64,000 nt of DNA from Mactromeris polynyma (GCA_032209605.1 JASFXZ010000001.1:12232256-12296255), one strand, 5' to 3'; positions 10,542 through 21,101 are shown, numbered from the stretch's first letter. The notes: generated by a model not told the origin, from the letters alone. A program made the numbers and translations.

Positions 10542-13500
10542 GTAATGTTCTAATTTACTGATTAACTTTAAAGTGTTTGTGTATTTCTTCCACTCAGCGC
10601 TTTTATTTACGAACTCGTTAAACTTTTCAAACTGTCATTTTGTTCGGACAATTTTTTCGGATGTCACTGACTGACGCATTTTTCAAAATTTAGAAGATTT
10701 AAGGTTCATGTTAAGTGTTTTTGGACCAAAACTGTTATCTAGTTTTTTTATGTAAAAAAACAACAAATTCCAATAAGTTTTACACCAATTTGTTCGTCTG
10801 AATTAGGAGAGTATTTCACATATTAAAAAACATCAAAAAAATTATAACTTTGATAATAAAATACAAAAATGATGTTGTTTACAAAATGACACATAAAATT
10901 TATAAGATATTAACAAATCTCATTTTCTTTCTGTATTACATTTATCATGTCCTGTTTTAGGTAGTAGGACCTAAAAATCCTGAAAATAGTATACAATAAG
11001 CTTAACATACTGACATAAAGAAGTGACATTTAAAAAAAAAATCAACCTTGCCATGTGGTCACTACTTTTTTTCTGTTTGGCAATAACATGTTAGATTTTA
11101 ATGCTCGTACTACCTTAATATTAGTCATACCTATGTGTTTACTGTTCAATATTATCTTAAATTGTATTTGGTAAAAAGTTCTTTGTCGTGAGCATTTGAT
11201 GGATTTTTTATTGTTCAAAGTCAAATATACAAGTATTTGGTCACTTATTCCATTATTTTGCACTTGATATATGTGTTGGAGGGGGGTCTTTTTTAATTAG
11301 GACCTTGACTTTTTTGTTATCTCTTCTAGTAACAACAGAATTAGACTGCACTTTTACCCTTTTGAAACACTTAACATGAACCTTAAGCTACTAAAAATTT
11401 GTTGCTTAATTTTGCACAATTGTCTTGTTTTAGTTAAAAGAGACGCAGTCGGGGTTTTTTCAAGGAAGAAAATCTTGCCAATTTTATTGTCTTAGGGGGC
11501 CCAAGTTGGCCTCTGAGTATGATCTATCTCATTTGACTGGTTGAAAAACCTGTAGGACTTTCACACTGTACCAACTTCAACCTGATAATAATGACACAGC
11601 TTAGATCCTGCATTTTGGCATCATATTCACAGTCATGGCGAATACCCATCGGACAGTCGGACCTGACCGATAAAAAAAAATGGCCAGGTCCGATGTAGAA
11701 GGTCGGTCCGTATCGGACGGGTGTTTACAACATTTGTTGCTGTTAACACAATGCGGTTTCTTATGTGCATCGATTGTCTGCACATTCACTTGACTTTCGG
11801 ATATTTAAACTTTGATTGTGTCATCAAAAAAGGCATTTTAAGAGTGAATGTTAAAGTTCAGTCATGGCGAATACCCATTGGACAGTCGGACCTGACCGAT
11901 AAAAAATGGCCAGGTCCGATGTAGAACTAGAAGGTCAGTCCGTATTTCCGGTATGGTACGGATCGGACGGGTTTTTCAACATCCGATGCTCTTTACACGA
12001 TGCGATATTCTTACGCGCACCGATTGTCTGCACAAAAAGGCATTTAGAAGTAAATGTTAAAGTTAATCATAATTTTTAAATGTTATTTATCGAAATACGC
12101 CAAATATTTGCCCATTTCTGTTTGATTTGTTAACTTTCACTTTGAAACAAGCAGTCCTATAGCTGCACGAAATTGTGTCAGAAAATGGAAAAAAACGTTC
12201 TTTTCTTGGAAAACTCGCAATATTTTGCATTGTAAATGATTGATAGAGTTGTCAAAATTAAAAATTTCTTTTTCGAATTTAATGTCGTACGATTCAACTC
12301 ACTATGTTAATATTTCGAGAGTTTTCAATGGAATTATTTTGACAATCTGCAATTTTGCGTGTTACTCCCCATGAATAAATTTACAATATGTAGAATATGA
12401 ATGATACTGAACTCAAAATAAAAAAGATTTATTTTGATACTTTTACTGAACCCTTTGTTTCCCACGTCAAATTGTATGTATGAATGCATGTATGCTAAAT
12501 GTGATAGGTTACTGTATTTTTACTTGATCCAACAAATGTATCTGCAAAGAATGTACTTTTTAACAACATGTTTTCGGTCTGACAAGTTTTCCAAGGTTGT
12601 CAGACCAAATGTCTGACAATTTTTGGAAGTCATTCACCATGACTGTATTCAGTAAATAAGGATTGCTTCAGCAATTTATGCTCTTCAGCAAGGAGCCTTT
12701 ACTTTCAAAGCATGGCTCTATCCCAATCCAGCATTAGGCTAGTCCAGGACGTTGGGCTAGTGGATTTCTAGAGCTCTGCATAGCAGGGTGTGACTGAATT
12801 AAGAGGCTATAATTACTAGATAAACAGCCATAACCTTTATAAAATAGTTATTAGCTAAGGTTTCATGTCTCATGGGGGTCCAGAGAAAAAAAGCGGACCC
12901 ATTTCCAATAAAAAAATAGTATGTATTTTTCCCAATCCAAACCTGAAAAATCCCAAAATCGGCATGGGCTTAAAATGGAAATTCAGCATTGATTATTGAT
13001 TTGTTTATAATGTCATAGTATTTACAAAAACACATGCAATTAACTAATCATAGAGACTATATATGGTGTCGCCCTTAAAATTTTGTAACAAGTGAAAAAA
13101 GGGTTGTCATGGTGAATACTTTTGTTCGATATATGTTACTGAACATTTTTCCAAAATTAGACAATTGCAACGCTAATTTTGCCAATCACACTGGACCCAA
13201 TCCCAAAATGGTGAGAAAAGCCCTGTAAAGGGCATATTATGTAATTATTACTAAATCGTTATTTGGAACTATAATAGTGCTGTGTTACAAGGCAATAAAT
13301 ACATAACATTTTTTTTTCCAGGTATAAACCACCAGGCTCAAATGGACCTGGCGATGACCCAACTCCCGACTATATGAATCTCTTAGGAATGATATTTAGT
13401 ATGTGTGGACTTATGATGAAGGTAATTCCAACACAAAACATCTTCAAGTTTAACAGTTATAATGATACTTTTAACCTGCAAAATTGTAAACACCAATTGT

Positions 13501-16500
13501 ATATAGTAGCTGTGCACCTTTCATTATTATGCTTCATTCAAAAAGTCTCTTCTTCTTTTTTTAAAGAAGTCTTTCCTAACATTCAAAAAATCAAATTTTT
13601 AATGATGTCAAATTAAAGGTGTTTTAGAGAAATGGGTATGCATTTATGATGTATTTAAGTTGGATATAAGAATCAATAATTATATAAACAGTAACATTTA
13701 AGACATTCTTTGAATAGATTCTTTGAGGAACGAACTTCTTCACTAATTAAAACATGAAAGTTGCCCTCATTGTTTTCATGGTTACCGACTAAATACAAAC
13801 ATGTTAATGATACTGTCACTAAAATATTAAGAATACAAAAGTTTAGTACATTTATGAACCATGTTATTACCATTTATTTTTACAGTTGAAGTGGTGTGCC
13901 TGGTGTGCGGTGTATTGTTCCTTTATCAGCTTCTCTAACTCTAGGGCTTCAGAAGATACAAAACAAACACTTAGTAGCTTTATGTAAGTTTCCACAGATC
14001 TTATTTTCTAGTAGCTTTATGTAAGTTTCTGCAGATCTTATTTTCTAGAAGCTTTATGTAATCTTCCCTGGATCTTATTTTCGGCCAGGGATTTCCCAGA
14101 AGCAGGATTTTTGCATCACTGACCCAATTTTTGGACTTATGACTTACGTTGACAACTGACTGTCATTCCAAGGACCCGCAAAACTAATTTCGGGATTCAC
14201 ATTTTTGATATACTAGCGAAATAAAAAACGCAATTTCGGTTTTGGTGTAAAATATTCGAAAGTGTTTGAATGATTTGGATCTAATGATTTAACGTATGTG
14301 TGCTTTGAACGTTTTCGACGGCACACATTGCCACTGAGCGAGCTGAAACTAATTTGGGCGTGCACATTCAGCCATTGCATACGACGTTCACGTAGTCTGG
14401 ACGTAAGTGGCAGGCCAACGTACGGACGTCGTGGCGTTTAACCTACCTCCCGCAACCAATTTCTGACCTTCAGGACTCACCCGACGTCCATGACTGCCGA
14501 TCACGTATCTCGCTGTCTCCATCGGGGTCTTAAATCTGTTTCAGAGGTGTGATAGACGTATTTCTCTCTCTTGACATTGCATTGTTGATGTCCGGGCCTA
14601 GGATGGTCACCCAATCTTCCTGAGGCGCTGAAGCAAGCGAGATATCGTCGTTTCATGCACCCCAAACTGCTGGGCGACATGACGTTGCGAAAAGCCATGC
14701 AAAAGCAGCTCAATAGCTCTACCCCTATCAACTTCTGATATGCGCACCATTTTGCCTTCTAGTTGTTTTGATCTGATATTTTGTGCAGTCGAAGTGAATG
14801 ATTTTAAAGTTTGATTTGGTATGGTTTTCAACTCAGCACCACGTCGTACTACCCGGGTTGCACAAATTTAGCGATTTTCAGATGAATAAATATTGTGTCG
14901 CACGAGATCATGCTTGACCAAAATTAACTACTATACACTGTACACGAGACAGTATACCAAGGTCACCACGTGTGAAATTAAAGTAAATTTGGTTCATCCA
15001 TAAAAAAGTTATGAAACCAAAGTCGAATGTTTTTTATTTCCGCTAGTATTCTTTGCACTTATGCCTGTACTTTTCGGTAACTAAATTTACCAGTATCATT
15101 CTAGCGCTTACATTATTGACATCAGGTAACATTTAATGTGTCCAGCGACTGATCTTCATTTTTTCGTTTATATGTGGTACCCAAAAAATTATCAGCAGAG
15201 ACTCTCAAGATGGCTGAGTTGGGAGTCCTGGGACCCCTATTTGGAAAGTTTGAGGGAAAATCCTGTTTTCAGCCATGATAAATTAATTTCTTGGTTGCCT
15301 CACAAGCCATAAAATAGGAACAAATATGTAAATTTTCAGGATAGAAAACAATAAAATAATTCCTCGTCCAGCCCTCAATTGAACTTTAGATTTTTTATGA
15401 TTAGAGATTTTTAGGATTCTTGGATGTCCGTTGTGCGTTAACATTTCCTTTAACTAACATCTTCTCCTATACCACTGAATGGATTTTGTTCAAATTTCAT
15501 AGGAACGATCCTTGGGTGGGCCTCTTTCAAAGTTGCATAAATCGTTCCGGTCCACTGCATAATTAGGTCACAGGTTCTTGTTCAAAACCCTAAGGTCTAG
15601 AGGTCTTCTTTAAAGATTGCATAAATTATTAAGTTCTGTCAAAAAACATGGCCGCCAGGGGCATGGCCGTTTTCCCTATACATGTATGTATATAGTGGAA
15701 ACTATAAGTAACATCTCCTCCTACACCACTCTATGGATTTTGACCAAACTTTAATGAAAGATCCTTAGGTGGTCCTCATTGGAAGTTATATAAATGGTTC
15801 CGGTGTGTTGCATAGGAGCTAAAAAATAGATTTTAAAAGTGGAAACTTCTTGCCCAAACCTTAAGGTCTAAAGCTTTGGTATTTGGTGTCAAAGACCTAA
15901 ATACCATAGATGCGCAACTAGTATGTTCCATAGAACAAAGTCTCGTTTGTTCACTCGACGATCCGAGAAACGAAACCGGTGCGCAAGATTTGGAAAACTG
16001 CTAGACGTCGCCATTTTGTATTGCATTTCTGTTTGGACAGTGTTTAAACCATTATTCGCTTAAAGAAGCTTTCAGTGATATATAATAAATAACAGTAATT
16101 AAAGATCCTTTACTCCAAACAAAGACCTAAAAGACCATTTAGGTCTTTGCTCGAATGAGACGCTGAATCACACCTCTGACTTTCAGTCGCATATTTATTC
16201 ATGTTTTCGTAAAAATCAGACAATTTATTTATTCTTATCAAACGAACAATCTTTGTATTATAACTTAATATAAAAAATATTTGGTAACTATATATTAAAG
16301 TTTTTGCAAAAATCCGAGAATTTATAGGAAACTTAACGCGAGTCTGTGAAGAAATTACGCTTCAGCGTATGGAGCGTAAATTCGCTACCTATGATTTCTT
16401 GAATGCTGCATAAAAGTGGAAACTTTGAAAATCTTCTTGCCCAAACCATAAGGTCTAGAGCTTTGATATTTTGTGTGTAGCATTGTGTAGTGGTCCTCTC

Positions 16501-17014
16501 ACAAGAGAGCATAAATTATTAAGTTCTGTCAAAAAACACGGCCGCCAGGGGCGTGGCCGTGTTCCCTATATGTACATAGCGGAAACTATAAATGACATTT
16601 CCTCCTAAACCACTCAATGGATTTTGACAAAACTTTACACAAAAGATCCTAAAAATGAATTATTATTTTGTTAATACGAATGGCAGTGTACTCAGGTGAG
16701 CAATATAGGGCCATCATGGCCCTCTTGTTAAATACAAGTGGGATTACCTAAATTTTGATACTTGATGTAAATTTTATAGATTGTCAGCCTTTTATTGAAT
16801 CACTTGATTCGGTCACCTAGGTTTACATTTCATCTTTTTATGTATTCTATACATATACATGTCCCATTAATATGCGTGACAATAATCTCCAATGTGAATA
16901 TACCCGCTAATATTTAACTCTTGAGTATTTATTTCTGTTTTCAGGTTATCAATTTCAGCAGTTGTGATGTCATATCTACAAAATCCACAACCTATGACTC
17001 CACCATTCCAATAA
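10492..17014 (+). CDS. WDR83OS: WDR83OS / Asterix, PAT complex membrane subunit (4 coding exons)
   Basis: Exons 10492-10541, 13322-13421, 13886-13983 and 16945-17014 join in phase (50+100+98+70 nt) into 105 codons and a TAA stop; the vertebrate protein is 106 residues. Every intron begins GT and ends AG. The family signature is clear: [14 protein letters not shown] (residues 8-21), [19 protein letters not shown] (28-46), LKWCAW (51-56) and the C-terminal [12 protein letters not shown] (92-103). Three hydrophobic stretches (about 36-49, 53-66, 79-94) match a small ER multi-pass protein. Asterix pairs with CCDC47 in the PAT complex, which shields transmembrane helices with exposed polar residues during membrane-protein synthesis. 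The start is the first ATG after a pyrimidine-rich leader. The last residues are PFQ rather than the PW recalled from vertebrates. Confidence 0.95.
11629..12066. repeat. tandem direct duplication, about 0.2 kb unit (2 copies)
   Basis: CAGTCATGGCGAATACCCAT begins each copy (11629 and 11861) and both run to a shared AATGTTAAAGTT end (about 11849-11860 and 12053-12064). Each copy contains a self-complementary segment, TCGGACCTG...CAGGTCCGA, and shared GATTGTCTGCACA. Copies differ by several indels, including extra TTTCCGGTATGG in the second, so the duplication is not recent. Confidence 0.8.
12880..13225 (-). mobile_element. dispersed repeat copy A (inverse of the repeat at 18217-19035)
   Basis: The reverse complement of 13136-13222 (GGGCTTTTCTCACCATTTTG...) aligns with 18218-18305, and the reverse complement of 12885-12985 (GGTTTGGATTGGGAAAA...GGAAATGGGTCCGC) aligns with 18950-19008. 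Order and spacing agree once the minisatellite in the second copy is allowed for. The family is unknown. Confidence 0.6.
13322..13421 (+). CDS. WDR83OS: WDR83OS coding exon 2
   Basis: Encodes the last base of R17 through K50, including the [11 protein letters not shown] core. Acceptor TTTTTTTTCCAG ends at 13321; donor GGTAATT has GT at 13422. The downstream intron is 464 bp (13422-13885), phase 0, with nothing else recognised in it. Confidence 0.95.
13886..13983 (+). CDS. WDR83OS: WDR83OS coding exon 3
   Basis: Encodes L51 to two bases of M83, including [14 protein letters not shown] (53-66) and the charged ASEDTKQ turn (71-77). Acceptor TTTTTACAG ends at 13885. The donor GTAAGT is at 13984, with near copies downstream at 14021 and 14058. 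Confidence 0.94.
13972..14083 (+). repeat. 37-bp tandem triplication covering the exon 3 splice donor
   Basis: AGTAGCTTTATGTAAGTTTC (13974-13993) recurs at 14011-14030, and in diverged form (AGAAGCTTTATGTAATCTTC) at 14048-14067. The period is exactly 37 bp, and each copy is followed by AGATCTTATTTTCT or GGATCTTATTTTC. The exon end and the 5' splice site are therefore repeated. Confidence 0.85.
14211..15048 (-). mobile_element. Tc1-like transposon relic, internally deleted, TA flanked
   Basis: The left end TACTAGCGAAATAAAAAACG and the right end (reverse complement TACTAGCGGAAATAAAAAAC) form terminal inverted repeats bounded by TA at 14211 and 15047. About 834 bp lie between the TA copies, well short of a typical 1.3-1.7 kb Tc1 element. 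It lies in WDR83OS intron 3 on the opposite strand. Confidence 0.85.
14330..14750 (-). pseudogene. Tc1-like transposase N-terminal DNA-binding domain, frameshifted
   Basis: Reading from 14750 on the minus strand, [16 protein letters not shown] leads into [20 protein letters not shown], the first helix-turn-helix of Tc1-family transposases. A frameshift near 14610-14625 moves the frame into [14 protein letters not shown], the basic linker. A further frame near 14380-14470 gives [20 protein letters not shown], the end of the second HTH region. The DDE catalytic domain is absent. The relic binds DNA at most in principle and cannot transpose itself. Confidence 0.8.
15415..15889 (+). mobile_element. 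dispersed repeat family H, copy 1, left part
   Basis: Contains the family hallmarks CCACTGAATGGATTTTGTTC (about 15472-15491), GATCCTTGGGTGGGCCTCTT (about 15508-15527), GCATAAATCGTTCCGGTCC and ATGGCCGCCAGGGGC. It lies in WDR83OS intron 3 and is interrupted at 15890 by a MITE. Other copies lie at 36692-37508 and 40505-42271. The element has no protein-coding capacity. Confidence 0.75.
15890..16149. mobile_element. 260-bp MITE with CAAAGACCTAAAT termini, nested in family H
   Basis: Starts CAAAGACCTAAATACCAT (15890-15907) and ends ATTTAGGTCTTTG (16137-16149), an inverted pair. The right end is itself a hairpin, AAAGACCTAAA at 16121-16131 pairing with TTTAGGTCTTT at 16138-16148. The ends match the palindrome at 3113-3146. 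No transposase, and no clear target duplication here. Confidence 0.6.
16150..16403. other. unassigned insert between the MITE and the rest of family H
   Basis: Does not match the other family H copies. It contains an inverted pair, AAATTACGCTTCAGCGTATG followed by GAGCGTAAATT. Origin unknown; possibly part of a larger insertion that includes the MITE. Confidence 0.4.
16404..16730 (+). mobile_element. dispersed repeat family H, copy 1, right part with hairpin terminus
   Basis: Resumes with AAAAGTGGAAACTTTGAAAA and TAAGGTCTAGAGCTTTGATA, then ACGGCCGCCAGGGGCG, and ends GCAGTGTACTCAGGTGAGCA followed by GGGCCATCATGGCCC and TCTTGTT (16708-16729). The terminal GGGCC-ATCAT-GGCCC can form a hairpin. 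The same end is seen at 37508 and 42271. Confidence 0.75.
16945..17014 (+). CDS. WDR83OS: WDR83OS coding exon 4 and stop
   Basis: Acceptor TTCTGTTTTCAG ends at 16944. The exon completes M83 and encodes [20 protein letters not shown] then FQ and TAA at 17012-17014. Confidence 0.95.
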
Positions 17015-18216
17015 CAATGTGTTCATCTCTAACATCATGATAGTCATGAGTAAAAAAATAAAAATGGACTTTAATTTCAACACCATAATGAAGCAGCTGA
17101 CACCTGAAGACTAGTTGTATGACAGTTTTTACCTAATTGAACAACATCACATGGCCAATTATGTTTACAGACAAGTATTGAGCTTATACTGTTTGCTTGT
17201 ATTTACATGGTACTAGCGAAATAACGTAACGGAAGAAAAACTTATTTTGATTTTCTTTAGTGGTCAGTTTGTTCTTTCAAATCTTTTACAGTTAATCAAT
17301 GTTGACAATATCAATTCTTTTCCATAATTTCCTTATGATGCCATATTGTTTCAATGTAGGTGTTGTTGGAAAAAAAACCAACACAAAACAGGGAGTTACG
17401 CCAAAATAGCAGCTAACGGTATACTATTTTATTTGTCATAAATTTCTGCATACATTGCCATACATATAAAACTTTGGGGATGCATCATTTTTTAGATCTC
17501 TCTTTACCAAGTATTCATTTTTGCGCCAAGTTTGTTTTTCTTTTTTTCTCTTTTTTTAATATTATCCTAGATAATTTACATAGTTTGAAAAAAACATAAT
17601 TGCTCTAAGTTTCTACATGCTAGTTAATCATCAGTTAGTTCTTTAAGAATTTGTATTCAGTGTATTTAGACATGCACTGATTACTTCCCTTTGATAATAA
17701 ACTCCTATTTGGAAGTAACCTTGTCACACGCTATCGTTTTAATTTCAGAAATATTTACTCAATTTTGAAGTTGCATAAATATTTGTAACATTTCATGTTT
17801 GTCAAAGAATAAGTTAACTTTCATGTTTTCAATTAACTCATTCAAAAGAACTCTCTAAAACGTTTGGTTTATCATTTTATGAGAAAATGCAGCATTTTGT
17901 ATATGTTTATGTCAAACTGACAGAATTTGTGTATACAGTGCAGGCGCCTGGAACATGAAATTCAGCACATGCTCTCCAACTTGTTAGCATTTCAATCTTT
18001 CTCATTCTTTGAATTTAAAATAAGCTCATTTATAAGCAATTTGGATGACCTGCAAAGGAAAAATATAATAAATGATCAATATTTTATGTGCATTGAGAAT
18101 TAACATTGCAATGGGTGAATGAGAACTTATTCTATCTGCATGTAATTGATGGAACTGGCAGATTGTTTCAATGTCCCTTCATGATGTACTCATCTAATTA
18201 AACATTCTGTAACTGG
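17015..18216 (+). other. WDR83OS 3' flank, probable 3' UTR
   Basis: AATAAA polyadenylation hexamers occur at 17057-17062 (43 nt after the stop) and 17696-17701, and a later one at 19326-19331; which is used cannot be told from sequence. At 17213-17228 CTAGCGAAATAACG, preceded by TA, resembles one terminus of the Tc1-like relic at 14211, with no matching right end found. Confidence 0.45.
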
Positions 18217-19035
18217 GCTTTTTTCAACATTTTGGGAATGGGTTTGGATCGGATGTGATTGGGAAATTTGTGTTGCTACTGTCTAAATTGGGGAAAAATT
18301 TGTCTAACATTTATTGAATAACATATCAACTTTTTCTCAAAACAACTTTATTAAAGTATTCTCCATGATGTCTTGATATTCTCCATGATGTCTTGATATT
18401 CTCCATGATGTCTTGATATACTCCATGATGTCTTGATATTCTCCATGATGTCTTGATATTATCCATGATGTCTTGATATACTCCATGATGTCTTGATATT
18501 CTCCATGATGTCTTGATATACTCCATGATGTCTTGATATACTCCATGATGTCTTGATATTCTCCATGATGTCTTGATATTCTCCATGATGTCTTGATATA
18601 CTCCATGATGTCTTGATATACTCCATGATATCTTGATATACTCCATGATGTCTTGATATTCTCCATGATGTCTTGATATACTCCATGATGTCTTGATATT
18701 CTCCATGATGTCTTGATATTCTCCATGATGTCTTGATATTCTCCATGATGTCTTGATATTCTCCATGATGTCTTGATATACTCCATGATGTCTTGATATA
18801 CTTCATTATGTTTTGATATTCTCCATGATGTCTTGATATTCTCCATGATGTCTTGATATTCTCCATGATGTCTTGATCATACTTGTTTAACTCATTACAA
18901 ATGGCAACAACATCTAAAGCACTTGCAGATTATCATTTTTTTAAGGTTTTCGATTGGGAAAAGAAAAAACTATTTTCAATTTGGAATGGGTCTCTTTACC
19001 GGACCCAACTTCATAATGAAAACAAGCCCTGTGTA
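18217..19035 (+). mobile_element. dispersed repeat copy B, carrying a 20-bp minisatellite
   Basis: The left part (18218-18305) and the right part (18935-19035) align with the reverse complement of 12880-13225. Both mention the same GGGCTTTTTTCAACATTTTG and GGAATGGGTCTC words. The minisatellite at 18361-18878 replaces or sits inside the middle of the element. Confidence 0.6.
18357..18878. repeat. 20-bp minisatellite, 26 units
   Basis: The unit is CTCCATGATGTCTTGATATT, with a second form ending ATA. The two forms are interspersed, not blocked. Point variants occur at 18461 (ATCCAT), 18630 (CTCCATGATA) and 18801 (CTTCATTATGTTTTG). Minus-strand frames stay open through the array with a repeated ISRHHGEYQDI-type peptide; this is a repeat artefact. 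Confidence 0.95.
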
Positions 19036-19360
19036 AATATTGTGCAATATCTTTGTATTTCATGAATTGACCGAGAGTTGTTGCCGTATATTGAGTGTTG
19101 AAACTTTGGGTAATGATTTTATCATGTTATCTAAACCACTGATTTCCAGTATGATTTTTCAGCACTAGTTATGATGACTTTTCCAAATGAGATTGGTCTT
19201 TTAACTTTTGTAAAGAAATTAAATATTGATATAAGATAGTATAGCATTTCTATTTGCTGTCACATTAGTGACGAAGATATTGTTTTAATTGTATGTATCT
19301 ATGTGTTTGTATTTTATGCAGATGTAATAAACTTTTATAATTCTATTTATCATTTATTTT
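19036..19360 (+). other. AT-rich flank with AATAAA at 19326
   Basis: Single-copy-looking sequence ending in GATGTAATAAACTTTTATAA. It could be the distal end of a long WDR83OS 3' UTR, but no direct support is available. Confidence 0.3.
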
Positions 19361-20698
19361 GTATACATGTGTGGCACATGTACATATACAGTAAAACTTC
19401 GAAACCTCGAACTGCCATCGGACCGAGCAATTAGTTCGAGCCATCTACCATATACGTGTATATGTACAAACTGACTGTCACCTGTGCAAGTGTACTAAGC
19501 ATGCTGAACGCATGGCATTTGTGTGTTGTTAGTGTTTTCATACTGAATGCACGTCGATCAATAGTCACAGCATTATTCATAATTAAAAAAGAATTGAAAG
19601 AAAACTAAAACATATTTAAGTAAATGATTCGTTTATTTTTACACACATGAATATTATACAGACAAGATAGTAAACAATTACGAAGTTCTATTTTAAGACA
19701 AACAGTACTAACACAGTTGTCGTTCGTGGCAGACATACAAAATAAGCTTAATGTTTCGTAAGATATTTAATAGATCCATTAAGTGATTTGTTTGTCACAT
19801 TTATAGTACATGACTTGTACACTGTATTGTTTATAGTGCAACCATCAAGTAATTATCACTACGTGCGAATAACACGTGTCACCAATCTTACCTGTCATCA
19901 AATAATAGCATATCGCTCGGTCCATGAAAGGTGAGAATTATTGTATTGTTCGACCTATCTGGGGTGAACAATGAATGAAATGATATCTAGGGACCGCACA
20001 ACCTTTTCGAGTGTTCGACCTATCTCCGTTCGAGTGATCTACTGTTCGTTAATATGAAATAAGAAGGGGTTTTGCCGGGACCTAAGAACCTGTTCGAGGT
20101 ATCTACTGTGTTCGACCCAAAACTGTTCGACGTTTCGAAGTTTTACTGTACTGTAAGTTTGATACATGTTTGTTGTATACATGTGTGGCACATGTACATA
20201 TACTGTAAGTTTGATACAAGTTTGTTGTATACATGTGTGGCACATGTACATATACTGTAAGTTTGATACAAGTTTGCTGTATACATGTGTGGCACATGTA
20301 CATATACTGTAAGTTTGATACAAGTTTGTTGTATACATGTGTGGCACATGTACATATACTGTAAGTTTGATACAAGTTTGTTGTATACATGTGTGGCACA
20401 TGTACATATACTGTAAGTTTGATACAAGTTTGTTGTATACATGTGTGGCACATGTACATATACTGTAAGTTTGATACAAGCTTGTTGTATACATGTGTGG
20501 CACATGTACATATACTGTAAGTTTGATACAAGCTTCTTGTATACATGTGTGGCACATGTACATATACTGTAAGTTTGATACAAGCTTCTTGTATACATGT
20601 GTGGCACATGTACATATACTGTAAGTTTGATACAAGTTTGTTGTATACATGTGTGGCACATGTACATATACTGTAAGTTTGATACAAGCTTGTTGCAT
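19361..20698. repeat. 52-bp minisatellite (about 11 units) split by a pogo-like MITE
   Basis: The unit is GTATACATGTGTGGCACATG then TACATATACTGTAAGTTTGA then TACAAGTTTGTT. Unit starts at 20175 and 20227 give the 52-bp period. The first unit is cut at CATATA (19388) and resumes at TACTGTAAG (20149). Long minus-strand open frames here are repeat artefacts. Confidence 0.93.
19389..20148. mobile_element. pogo/Tigger-like non-autonomous element, 760 bp, TA target
   Basis: The left end CAGTAAAACTTCGAAACCTC and the right end (reverse complement CAGTAAAACTTCGAAACGTC) form terminal inverted repeats matching at 23 of 24 positions through TCGAAC. TA flanks both ends (19387-19388, 20149-20150). CAGT termini with a TA target are typical of pogo-like Tc1/mariner elements. 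The interior repeats GTTCGAC/TTCGAG words near both ends but encodes no transposase. Confidence 0.88.
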
Positions 20699-20843
20699 GT
20701 TAATTAAAGACAACAGAATGAGTTTTCTAAATTTATTATCTAATATTGTTATGCCTCAAAATTAATGTAAACAAAACGTCCGAACACTTGGAGTTTGTGT
20801 ATTTAAATGCATTTCTAGGATTGTACAAAGACCATACTTGATA

Positions 20844-21101
20844 GGCTGGCGAGTACATGTACTGTTAACTTGCAATACCAGAGCAAGGCTGGCGAGTACA
20901 TGTACTGTTAACTTGCAATACCAGAGCAAGGCTGGCGAGTACATGTACTGTTAACTTGCAATACCAGAGCAAGGCTGGCGAGTACATGTACTGTTAACTT
21001 GCAATACCAGAGCAAGGCTGGCGAGTACATGTACTGTTAACTTGCAATACCAGAGCAAGGCTGGCGAGTACATGTACTGTTAACTTGCAATACCGGAGCA
21101 A
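20844..21101. repeat. 43-bp minisatellite, 6 units
   Basis: The unit is GGCTGGCGAGTACATGTACT then GTTAACTTGCAATACCAGAG then CAA. Starts at 20844, 20887, 20930 and so on to 21059. Units are nearly identical; only the last carries ACCGGAG, so expansion is recent. Confidence 0.95.

Larger units (their letters stand above)
10542..13321 (+). other. WDR83OS intron 1
   Basis: GT...AG intron of 2.78 kb, phase 2, ending in a T-run followed by CCAG. It contains the 0.23-kb tandem duplication at 11629-12066 and a repeat copy at 12880-13225; the rest (10548-11628 and 12067-12879) is AT-rich and unremarkable. Confidence 0.85.

Noticed and set aside
18326..18866. Minus-strand open frames with ENIKTSWRISRHHG-type repeats
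   Set aside because: The 20-bp minisatellite lacks stop codons in these frames; there is no promoter or splice context.
20039..20713. Minus-strand open frames with TCIQQTCIKLTVYVHVPHMY-type repeats
   Set aside because: Frame artefact of the 52-bp array, extending into the pogo-like MITE.
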